NCBI GenBank assembly: GCA_020426065.1
Contig: JAGQQT010000345.1
Coordinates: 1-5,003 of the forward strand
DNA length: 5,003 nt
Source: Planctomycetaceae bacterium
Lineage (GTDB): Bacteria; Planctomycetota; Planctomycetia; Planctomycetales; Planctomycetaceae
Reading direction: 5' to 3'
Position numbers and translations under genes: made by a program. This document shows, piece by piece, positions 1 to 5,003 of this stretch. The notes beneath the pieces are model-generated. The model had not been told where the DNA came from. It saw only the letters and a program-made list of their open reading frames with translations, and searched no databases. Position 1 is the stretch's first letter, and each line of letters opens with the position of its first letter.

Positions 1-1548
1 ATCCTGGTAGGGAAGATTGTGTTCCTCAAACCATTTTCGGGCGGCAGTTTCACGTTTGTTGATCAGCTTGTTCTTCTCCTGGACGGCATATTCCAGAAGT
101 CTTTGTACGTGTGCCCGTCCCGCTTCAAATCCGGCAAGGTTCTCCTTTTCAAGAAGAGGAACGGGACGTTCTGCCATGTGCGTGGTCGAGAACGCGGCAT
201 ACATCTGGTAATAGTCGCGAGTGGGAATCGGATCGAATTTATGATCGTGGCACTTCACGCAACGCATCGTTGTGGAGAGAAATGTCTGTCCAGTGATATT
301 GACCAGATCATCCAGCCACATCTGACGTGCTTCGGCTTTATCGACCATCGCATTATCCCAGGGTCCCAATCGCAAAAATCCGGTTGCGATGATCCATTCC
401 GCTTCCTGGTCGGTATAGTCACCACTGAGTTGAGTACGGTGGATTTCCTGCTCCGTCCCCCCTTTTCGCTCCCGGACGGACTGATCGGCCAGTTCATCGC
501 CCGCAATCTGCTCCACGATGAAATCCTGATAGGACTTATCCTCATTGAATGCACGAATCACATAATCACGGTACCGCCACATATTGGAGCGTTCGTAGTC
601 ATTGGACATCCCTCCGGTATCAGCGTACCGAGTCACATCCAGCCAGTGTCTGGCCCAGTGTTCGCCGTAACGCGGGCTGGCCAGCAATCGATCAATCAAT
701 GACCGCCAGGCCTCCTGGGGATCTTTCCGGGAAGCTTCGACAAACTCATCGACTTCTTCCGGAGTGGGGGGAAGACCATGCAGATCAAAGGTCGCCCGGC
801 GGATGAGTGTGCGTGCCTCAGCGCGAGGTGCTGGTGCCAGATTCTGTTTTTGCAACTCACGCAAGATGAGTGCATCGATCACTTGTGAACTGAGATGATC
901 CTGATCCACCGGCAGCCCTGCATCATTGATAACAGAGTGCTGCCGGTCATCAGTGTAAGCTGGAACTGGCTGAAAGGCCCAGAGATCCTCTGGCTGATAC
1001 CGGCGATTGGTCCATTCAGACGAAGCCCCACCGCTGGTACCAACCATGACGCCATCGCTATTGACGATCTGCTGACTGGCATTTTCACGAATCAGCTCCT
1101 GTGTTTTTTCATCAGGCCAGGGAGCACCCGCTTTGATCCAGCGTTCGACTGTCGCGATCTGCTCACTGGAAAGACGATCGTTCTCCTTGGGAGGCATTTC
1201 CAGCTCCTCCCAGCGCAGTGCGGGCAATAATGTCCCCTTCTCCGGATTTCCGGGACTTACCGCCAGCTCACCCGACTCGCCTCCCCGCAGTAACTGTTCG
1301 CGATCAAGGACACTGTACTCTCCTTTGATGTCGCTGGGGTCACCACCGTGACAGCCGAGACACTTCTGCTTGAGGAGCGGCAATACTTTCAGAGTGAATT
1401 CACGCTCCGCCTCAGTTCCCTCGGAGGCGAACGTGAAACTTTCAACGGCACAGGTCATCAGTATGAATACACAAAACGACAAAGCACCCGTCACCAGCCC
1501 GCGATGAAAAGTACATCTCGACCAGACCCGAATATTCATCTTACTCAT
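1..1548 (-). CDS. PSD1-type planctomycete cytochrome c / DUF1549 protein (partial, C-terminus beyond left edge)
   Basis: The minus-strand frame is open from ATG at 1548 to position 1, giving 516 residues without a stop. Residues about 18-34 are hydrophobic after a basic N-terminus, so the protein is probably exported, with a possible cleavage near FTFA-S (residue 41). A planctomycete cytochrome c (PSCyt1) domain follows at about 50-145, with a heme-type CLGCH at 63-67 and a possible axial Met in LEMPP near 118. DUF1549 (PSCyt2) spans about 222-452: it includes LIRRATFDLHGLPPTPEEVDEF-like sequence, HWLDVTRYADTGG at 301-313, GFLRLGPWD at 390-398 and a second CxxCH (CVKCHDHKFDPIP, 430-442). A DUF1553 domain normally follows and would lie outside the window. 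The family has no firmly established reaction; roles in periplasmic redox or polymer breakdown are proposals. The gene starts 47 nt after the FecR/LamG gene and is probably co-transcribed. Start choice: ATG 1548 has no spaced Shine-Dalgarno, whereas ATG 1539 (Met4) has AGGA 8 nt upstream and is a serious alternative. Confidence 0.93.
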   Translation of the reverse strand, partial: MSKMNIRVWSRCTFHRGLVTGALSFCVFILMTCAVESFTFASEGTEAEREFTLKVLPLLKQKCLGCHGGDPSDIKGEYSVLDREQLLRGGESGELAVSPGNPEKGTLLPALRWEELEMPPKENDRLSSEQIATVERWIKAGAPWPDEKTQELIRENASQQIVNSDGVMVGTSGGASSEWTNRRYQPEDLWAFQPVPAYTDDRQHSVINDAGLPVDQDHLSSQVIDALILRELQKQNLAPAPRAEARTLIRRATFDLHGLPPTPEEVDEFVEASRKDPQEAWRSLIDRLLASPRYGEHWARHWLDVTRYADTGGMSNDYERSNMWRYRDYVIRAFNEDKSYQDFIVEQIAGDELADQSVRERKGGTEQEIHRTQLSGDYTDQEAEWIIATGFLRLGPWDNAMVDKAEARQMWLDDLVNITGQTFLSTTMRCVKCHDHKFDPIPTRDYYQMYAAFSTTHMAERPVPLLEKENLAGFEAGRAHVQRLLEYAVQEKNKLINKRETAARKWFEEHNLPYQD

Positions 1549-1595
1549 CCTGTTTGGGACGCCGTTTGGAAGACACATCTGCTCAGACTACAGAT

Positions 1596-3209
1596 TCATG
1601 GATGCGAGATCTCGTAGATTTCCTGGATTTCGACTTCGGACAAAGGGGCCGAGAACATCATAAACTCATCGAGGCAACCATTCAGATTGCGAATGGAAAA
1701 CCGTGGTTGATCCCGTTCTGGCAAACCCCAGTTGCACAAAGAAGCATCACCGATCCGGATGTTTTTTACCAGGTATTCCTCAGGAACTGCTTCCCGACTG
1801 AGGATCTGACCATTCAGATAATGAACGACCTCACGTTGTTCGCTGTCATAAACAGTTGCGATCATGATCCAGCGTCCACTCAGAGATGGGTCCCAGAAAG
1901 GTGGCGAATAAAAAACATGTTTGTCTTTCTCACCTTTGGAGCGATCAAACTGATCACGCTTTTTCACAGAGAAAAATAACCTGCCGTCATCCATGATCTG
2001 CCAATGCGGCTCGCCCTGTTCATGTCCGTCAGTCAGAAACAAAGAATTATACCAGCGATCGAGACTGTTAATTTTTACCCAGCAGATCAATGACAGATTC
2101 TGATACTCTCCAGGAATCTGGGTGCGTACCCGACTGCCTGCCGGGCTGAAATCCAGAGCTCGCGAAGGTTCCCCCCAGCGATTGGCCGCTGCGCCTGCAG
2201 CAACCACAGCTCCTTCACTGGCAGGTTTCAGACTCTGTGTTGCCAAATTGGGAATTCTGCGTGCCAGGACATCCGATGACTCCAACTGATAGTGGGTTAT
2301 CATGCGGTCATCCTGGGAGAGCTTCTCACTGGCCTGCTCCCATTGCTCCCGACGTGAGTTTTGCCGCTCTTTGATTCTTTGCTGGAGACTGCTGGCATCG
2401 ATAAAGGTCTGGGAATTCGACGCAAGTGGAGTCTGTTTCTGGCCGTCTGAACGAGTGGCTTCTCCCTGCTTGAGTCTTTGTGTGGGCAGCCCCTTCGGTA
2501 ACCATTCAATTTCGCCATCCAGTACATACACTTCGGCAGTATTATCCGAGACATCGACAGCAAACTCTGTTCCCAGGTCAACAACCTCACCAGCACCGGT
2601 CAACATTCTGAAACCTTGAGCCGGTTCAGGAACCTGAGCCCGAACCTTGCCACTGCTGACGGAAACCTCCATCGGTGAGAGAATGGAAAACTTTGCTTCT
2701 CCTTCAACGACTAATGTCACTCCACTGAACAATTCCAGCTGAACAACACCGCTTTTCAGATGCAACTCACCTGGGGGAAGCATCCCTCCCTGTCGCAGGG
2801 AAGCCTGATTCTCCCAGACAGCTTCGGATTCCCCGGAAAGAATCGCATAACCAGACGATACCTGTTCCACGGCAGCGACGGAAGCAGGCTCTATTCGTAC
2901 CGAATCCAGTCCTTCTCGCATCATGACAACGATCAGAACAGCACAAACCGATGCCATTACCAGAAAAGCCATTCGCCAGTTTCGCCTTGAACGCGTCAGG
3001 CCCGAACGACGCCTCTCCAGAGTTATGTTACCTGGCAGGTTTTCTGCAGCCTCATTCTCCAGCAACGTTGTCAACAATGCCCGTTCGTAGTATTCGCTTC
3101 GAGCATGTGCATCGATAGACAGTTCTGCTTCCAGCCTGAGAAAATCGGCCTCAGAGATCTCTCCCTCCAGGGCGGCATCGATCAACTTTCTGAGTTCTTG
3201 TGAGGTCAT
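1596..3209 (-). CDS. FecR-domain transmembrane regulator with C-terminal LamG-like domain (putative anti-sigma factor)
   Basis: This is a complete 537-residue protein. Residues 1-78 are cytoplasmic and look like the short helical N-terminus of planctomycete anti-sigma/FecR proteins (LIDAALEGEISEADFLRLEAEL), followed by a basic stretch RRRSGLTRSRR just before the membrane. A single hydrophobic span lies at about 79-97, which puts the rest in the periplasm. The FecR domain is at about 118-240, with the hallmark VVDLGTEFAVDV at 209-220 and VYVLDGEIEW at 227-236. A charged, probably helical linker covers 274-300. Residues about 345-535 resemble a LamG/concanavalin-like jelly roll: ALDFSP, LSLICWVKI, WIMIATVYD, HYLNGQIL, and the closing LNGCLDEFMMFSAPLSEVEIQEIY. 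FecR proteins of this layout usually control the sigma factor encoded just upstream, and the gene overlaps that sigma gene by 4 nt. The LamG part may bind a glycan or protein ligand; this is inference and no ligand is known. No zinc-binding HxxxCxxC anti-sigma motif is present. Confidence 0.93.
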   Translation of the reverse strand: MTSQELRKLIDAALEGEISEADFLRLEAELSIDAHARSEYYERALLTTLLENEAAENLPGNITLERRRSGLTRSRRNWRMAFLVMASVCAVLIVVMMREGLDSVRIEPASVAAVEQVSSGYAILSGESEAVWENQASLRQGGMLPPGELHLKSGVVQLELFSGVTLVVEGEAKFSILSPMEVSVSSGKVRAQVPEPAQGFRMLTGAGEVVDLGTEFAVDVSDNTAEVYVLDGEIEWLPKGLPTQRLKQGEATRSDGQKQTPLASNSQTFIDASSLQQRIKERQNSRREQWEQASEKLSQDDRMITHYQLESSDVLARRIPNLATQSLKPASEGAVVAAGAAANRWGEPSRALDFSPAGSRVRTQIPGEYQNLSLICWVKINSLDRWYNSLFLTDGHEQGEPHWQIMDDGRLFFSVKKRDQFDRSKGEKDKHVFYSPPFWDPSLSGRWIMIATVYDSEQREVVHYLNGQILSREAVPEEYLVKNIRIGDASLCNWGLPERDQPRFSIRNLNGCLDEFMMFSAPLSEVEIQEIYEISHP

Positions 3210-3778
3210 GAAAGCACCTCACTTCTATTCATGCGCTGTTGAATGCATAACTGCAGAGCTGTTCGCAGGCGATGCAACCTGACTCTCAACCCATTCAGAC
3301 TTCTGCCAATCGAGTTGGCGTATTCCTGAAGTGTTTCACTGCTGGCATAACGCTGCAGAAGCAGTTGCTGATCCTGTTGTCGCATTTTTTTCAGGCACTC
3401 TCGTAGAGCATCCTGCTTCAGGATGAGACCATTATCTTCAGCAGCCAGTTCGGATTCGATCACCTGTTCCAGCTCAGCACTAAAAATCAATCTTGATTCT
3501 CTTACCTGTTGCTTACGGTGATTGAGGACTTCATACCTGGCAATGCTGAAAACCCAGGCCTTGAAGTTAGTCCCTGGCTGGAAGTCAGTTCGTTTTTCCC
3601 AGATTTTCGCATTCGCCTGTTGAACAACATCCGCAACCAGTTTTTCACCCGGCAGCAGGGAACGGATATAGTGCTGCAACGCCAGCTGATGCTGAGTCAG
3701 TTGAGCGACAAAAGCAGCTTCCTGTTCCTGAGGATGTAGATTCACCATGACAGCAAATGCCCAATCTTCCCCGAGCAT
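3206..3778 (-). CDS. ECF-type RNA polymerase sigma-70 factor (Rhodopirellula/Verrucomicrobium family)
   Basis: This 190-residue protein has the two-domain layout of an ECF sigma factor. Region 2 (about 22-92) includes QHYIRSLLPG, DVVQQANAKIWEK, FQPGTNFKAWVFSIARYEVLNHRKQ, the last part being the characteristic helix that contacts core polymerase and the -10 element. Region 4 (about 122-178) contains LLLQRYASSETLQEYANSIGRSLNGLRVRLHRLRTAL, a helix-turn-helix that reads the -35 element. It would direct RNA polymerase to a specific promoter set, which probably includes its own operon (inference). Its stop codon overlaps the start of the FecR/LamG gene, the usual sigma/anti-sigma arrangement. Start: ATG 3778 gives the longest form, but Met11 (ATG at 3748) leaves about a dozen residues before the conserved region, which matches family members better, and the ten residues before it look atypical. 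Neither start has a well-spaced Shine-Dalgarno. Target promoters cannot be read from the sequence. Confidence 0.93.
   Translation of the reverse strand: MLGEDWAFAVMVNLHPQEQEAAFVAQLTQHQLALQHYIRSLLPGEKLVADVVQQANAKIWEKRTDFQPGTNFKAWVFSIARYEVLNHRKQQVRESRLIFSAELEQVIESELAAEDNGLILKQDALRECLKKMRQQDQQLLLQRYASSETLQEYANSIGRSLNGLRVRLHRLRTALQLCIQQRMNRSEVLS
3215..3222 (-). promoter_or_regulatory. Shine-Dalgarno site and ATGA overlap for the FecR/LamG gene
   Basis: On the minus strand GTGAGGTG lies 5 nt before the ATG at 3209-3207. GAGGT is a good match to the ribosome-binding consensus and sits inside the end of the sigma-factor gene. The sigma stop TGA (3208-3206) shares bases with this ATG, so translation of the two genes is likely coupled, keeping sigma factor and regulator in fixed proportion. 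It is the clearest ribosome-binding site in the window and fixes the regulator's start. Confidence 0.75.
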
Positions 3779-3872
3779 TAACAGAAAAATGATCGGAATG
3801 GAAAAGATTCAACAAAATGACCCCAAACACTCCCTGTTCTTGAGCAAAAAAACCGCTGACCAGACAGATTTG

Positions 3873-3886
3873 CAATACATGCATTG
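3873..3886. repeat. Imperfect 14-bp palindrome CAATACATGCATTG
   Basis: The sequence matches its own reverse complement at 12 of 14 positions, with arms CAAT/ATTG around a CATG core. It lies in the divergent intergenic region, about 95 bases upstream of the sigma gene start and 160 upstream of the barrel gene, where a dimeric regulator could bind. Short palindromes also occur by chance, so a role as an operator is only a possibility. Confidence 0.35.
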
Positions 3887-3911
3887 TGTGGCACTGACTC
3901 ACATTGACACA
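3882..3911 (+). repeat. Three tandem 10-bp units beginning CAYTG
   Basis: The units are CATTGTGTGG (3882), CACTGACTCA (3892) and CATTGACACA (3902), directly adjacent. The second and third agree at 8 of 10 positions; the first shares only the CAYTG start. The 10-base period places each word on the same face of the helix, as in arrays of transcription-factor sites. The TTGACA hexamer at 3904-3909 is inside the third unit. The first unit overlaps the right arm of the adjacent palindrome. Confidence 0.35.
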
Positions 3912-4039
3912 GTCTTTGTTCAAACAGGAGAAAATTCACAGGATCTTTCTCAAGTTTCTGATTTAACGATTGTAGGGATTATGCACCGTCGATAAAGACT
4001 GGCAGACTTTCCCTAAATGGAATGAGGAATTCTTACACT

Positions 4040-4045
4040 GAGAGA
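4040..4045 (+). promoter_or_regulatory. Possible ribosome-binding site GAGAGA for the outer-membrane protein gene
   Basis: GAGAGA touches the ATG at 4046 directly, which is too close to serve it, but it is 9 nt from the next in-frame ATG at 4055. It therefore favours 4055 as the true start. A further GAGGA at 4024-4028 is 17 nt from 4046, too far to be useful. Confidence 0.4.
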
Positions 4046-5003
4046 ATGGCACTCATGAGGAAATTTCAGCTCTCACATGCTCTTGTCGCAGTCATTGCGA
4101 TTCTGACCAGTACATCTGAAGGGACAACTCCTTGCCAGGCTCAGAACCTGGATGGCTGCAGCTCATCCGGGCTCAATGCCGGTTTGTATGCTGATGTCGA
4201 CCTGATCTTCACCAAGCCTCATGTGAAAGAGTCTTTTGAATCAACCCGACTCGAACCTCTCACTGGCTCGTTAACCCTGCAGCCATTCTCGTATGACTAC
4301 TCCGTTTCACCCAAAACAACGTTGGGATACCGCAATCCGGGTGGCATAGGTTTCCGTGCCACACACTGGATGTACGACAATTCATCCAACCTGAGAAGTG
4401 AGGCGGCGACGCTGACTTCCTTTCCAGGAGTGAGTTCGGTCAGTGTCATTTTTCCAGCGGCGATCTCCACAACCCAGCCAGGTGATCTCCTCACGACACA
4501 GGCATCCATGCAGTTCCAGACCGTTGATCTGGAAGGAACACTGGATGTTTTTCTTCCGGAAATCCAAATGACCATTTCCGGAGGTTTACGTTTTGCCAGC
4601 ATGCAGCAGATCTTTCATGGAGATGTAACCCGCGCTGCTGTTCCGATTCAGACCCTGGACTGGTCTCGTGAATTTGATGCTGCGGGACTCACCTTTGGAG
4701 TGGATGGAAAACATCAACTCCGTGAAATCAACGGCTTTGAAGTCTTTCTTCTGGGAGACCTGCAGGGGTCTCTGGTCTACGGAGATAAAACTCTGAAGCG
4801 GAATGTCGTTGGTGATGTCACTCCTCCACCCAACATGACCGCTCCCAATCTGATTCTGGATAACCTGAGCGAGGCTTCCGGGATTTTTGAAATCGCACTG
4901 GGTTTCGAAGTTGCTCGTGACCTGGAGCGGGCGGGTCGGATCTTCACCCGGGGGCAGTATCATGGTCAACTGTGGACTGCAGCCGGTGCTCCAACTCTTT
5001 CAT
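4046..5003 (+). CDS. Lpg1974-like pore-forming outer-membrane beta-barrel protein (partial, C-terminus beyond right edge)
   Basis: The frame is open from ATG 4046 to the window end, giving 319 residues without a stop. The N-terminus is a typical signal peptide: basic RK at 5-6, hydrophobic ALVAVIAIL at 12-20, and a likely cleavage near CQA-Q (about 32). The mature part has alternating polar/hydrophobic strands rich in aromatic residues, as in outer-membrane barrels. Segments fit the planctomycete members of the Lpg1974/BBP7-type family: GLYADVDLIFTKP (46-58), a first LGYRNPGGIGFRATHWMYD strand pair (93-111), VDLEGTLDVFLPEIQMTISGGLRFASMQQ (160-188), then GLTFGVDGKH and FEVFLLGDLQGSLVYGD (214-247), and FEIALGFEVAR (281-291). 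It probably forms a pore or structural barrel in the outer membrane; the substrate is unknown. It is transcribed away from the sigma operon and shares the intergenic region with it. Start: in-frame ATGs lie at 4022, 4046 and 4055; GAGAGA favours 4055, which changes only the first three residues. Confidence 0.82.
   Translation, partial: MALMRKFQLSHALVAVIAILTSTSEGTTPCQAQNLDGCSSSGLNAGLYADVDLIFTKPHVKESFESTRLEPLTGSLTLQPFSYDYSVSPKTTLGYRNPGGIGFRATHWMYDNSSNLRSEAATLTSFPGVSSVSVIFPAAISTTQPGDLLTTQASMQFQTVDLEGTLDVFLPEIQMTISGGLRFASMQQIFHGDVTRAAVPIQTLDWSREFDAAGLTFGVDGKHQLREINGFEVFLLGDLQGSLVYGDKTLKRNVVGDVTPPPNMTAPNLILDNLSEASGIFEIALGFEVARDLERAGRIFTRGQYHGQLWTAAGAPTLS

Larger units (their letters stand above)
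3779..4045. other. Divergent intergenic region between the sigma operon and the outer-membrane protein gene
   Basis: These 267 bases must hold the promoters for the leftward sigma operon and the rightward barrel gene. No convincing coding frame is seen; the open frames here have no recognisable protein features. A consensus-like TTGACA occurs at 3904-3909 on the plus strand, but no good -10 hexamer lies 16-18 bases downstream. The region also holds an imperfect palindrome (3873-3886) and three CAYTG words spaced by exactly 10 bases (3882-3911), listed separately. A run of seven A (3846-3852) has no adjacent hairpin, so it is not a terminator. Neither transcription start can be placed with confidence. 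Confidence 0.6.

Noticed and set aside
19..702. Plus-strand open frame of 227 codons
   Set aside because: It lies opposite the PSD1 gene, whose minus-strand frame encodes recognisable DUF1549 and CxxCH motifs. The plus-strand translation has no family features.
16..1548. Lipoprotein signal in the PSD1 protein (Cys33 after ILMT)
   Set aside because: The residue before the Cys is Thr rather than Gly, Ala or Ser, so the lipobox is poor; an ordinary export signal is more likely.
1554..1979. Plus-strand open frame of 141 codons
   Set aside because: It is antisense to the LamG-encoding end of the FecR/LamG gene and shows no domain or ribosome-binding site.
3846..3852. Run of seven A as a leftward terminator (T-run on the minus strand)
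   Set aside because: No GC-rich hairpin precedes it on the minus strand, and it lies upstream of the sigma gene rather than after a gene.
3645..3923. Minus-strand open frame of 92 codons upstream of the sigma gene
   Set aside because: It overlaps the true sigma frame in another phase and its translation resembles no known family.
3904..3932. Sigma-70 type promoter built on TTGACA at 3904
   Set aside because: The -35 hexamer is perfect but no acceptable -10 hexamer lies at the right spacing, so a promoter is not called.
3928..3951. Inverted repeat GAGAAA / TTTCTC
   Set aside because: Only 6 bp of mostly A-T stem with a 12-base loop and no following T-run; expected by chance and too weak for a terminator.
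3747..3995. Plus-strand open frame of 82 codons across the intergenic region
   Set aside because: It starts inside the sigma gene on the opposite strand, has no Shine-Dalgarno and no recognisable protein features.

Overview
The window looks like part of a Planctomycetes chromosome. The reasons are a PSCyt1/DUF1549 (PSD1-type) protein, a sigma factor of the Rhodopirellula/Verrucomicrobium-type ECF group, and a FecR-LamG membrane protein, which together are a gene set characteristic of that phylum. Moderate GC by eye would suit Gimesia- or Rubinisphaera-like relatives, but the genus cannot be fixed from the sequence alone.

Layout: positions 1-3778 are a leftward (minus-strand) gene run. It reads, in transcription order, sigma factor (3778-3206), FecR/LamG transmembrane regulator (3209-1596) and PSD1 cytochrome-type protein (1548 to beyond the left edge). 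The first two overlap by 4 nt (ATGA) and the second and third are 47 nt apart, so a single operon is likely. Positions 3779-4045 are a divergent intergenic region with short repeats and no convincing gene. From about 4046 to the right edge runs a plus-strand gene for a secreted, probably outer-membrane, beta-barrel protein resembling the Lpg1974-type pore-forming family. Both outer genes are cut by the window.

How the genes may work together (inference): the sigma factor and the FecR/LamG protein form a sigma/anti-sigma-like pair. The regulator has a cytoplasmic N-terminus, one membrane span, then periplasmic FecR and LamG-like parts. The LamG-like part could sense or bind a glycan or protein ligand. 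The co-transcribed PSD1 protein carries two CxxCH motifs and an apparent export signal, and would be the output of the operon. PSD1 genes are commonly followed by a DUF1501 gene, which would lie left of this window. The divergent barrel gene may share the control region, but nothing in the sequence proves co-regulation.

No RNA genes, insertion sequences, CRISPR arrays or convincing intrinsic terminators were seen. The gene families are known. The least-explained parts are the FecR-LamG architecture and the 10-bp-phased repeats in the divergent promoter region.
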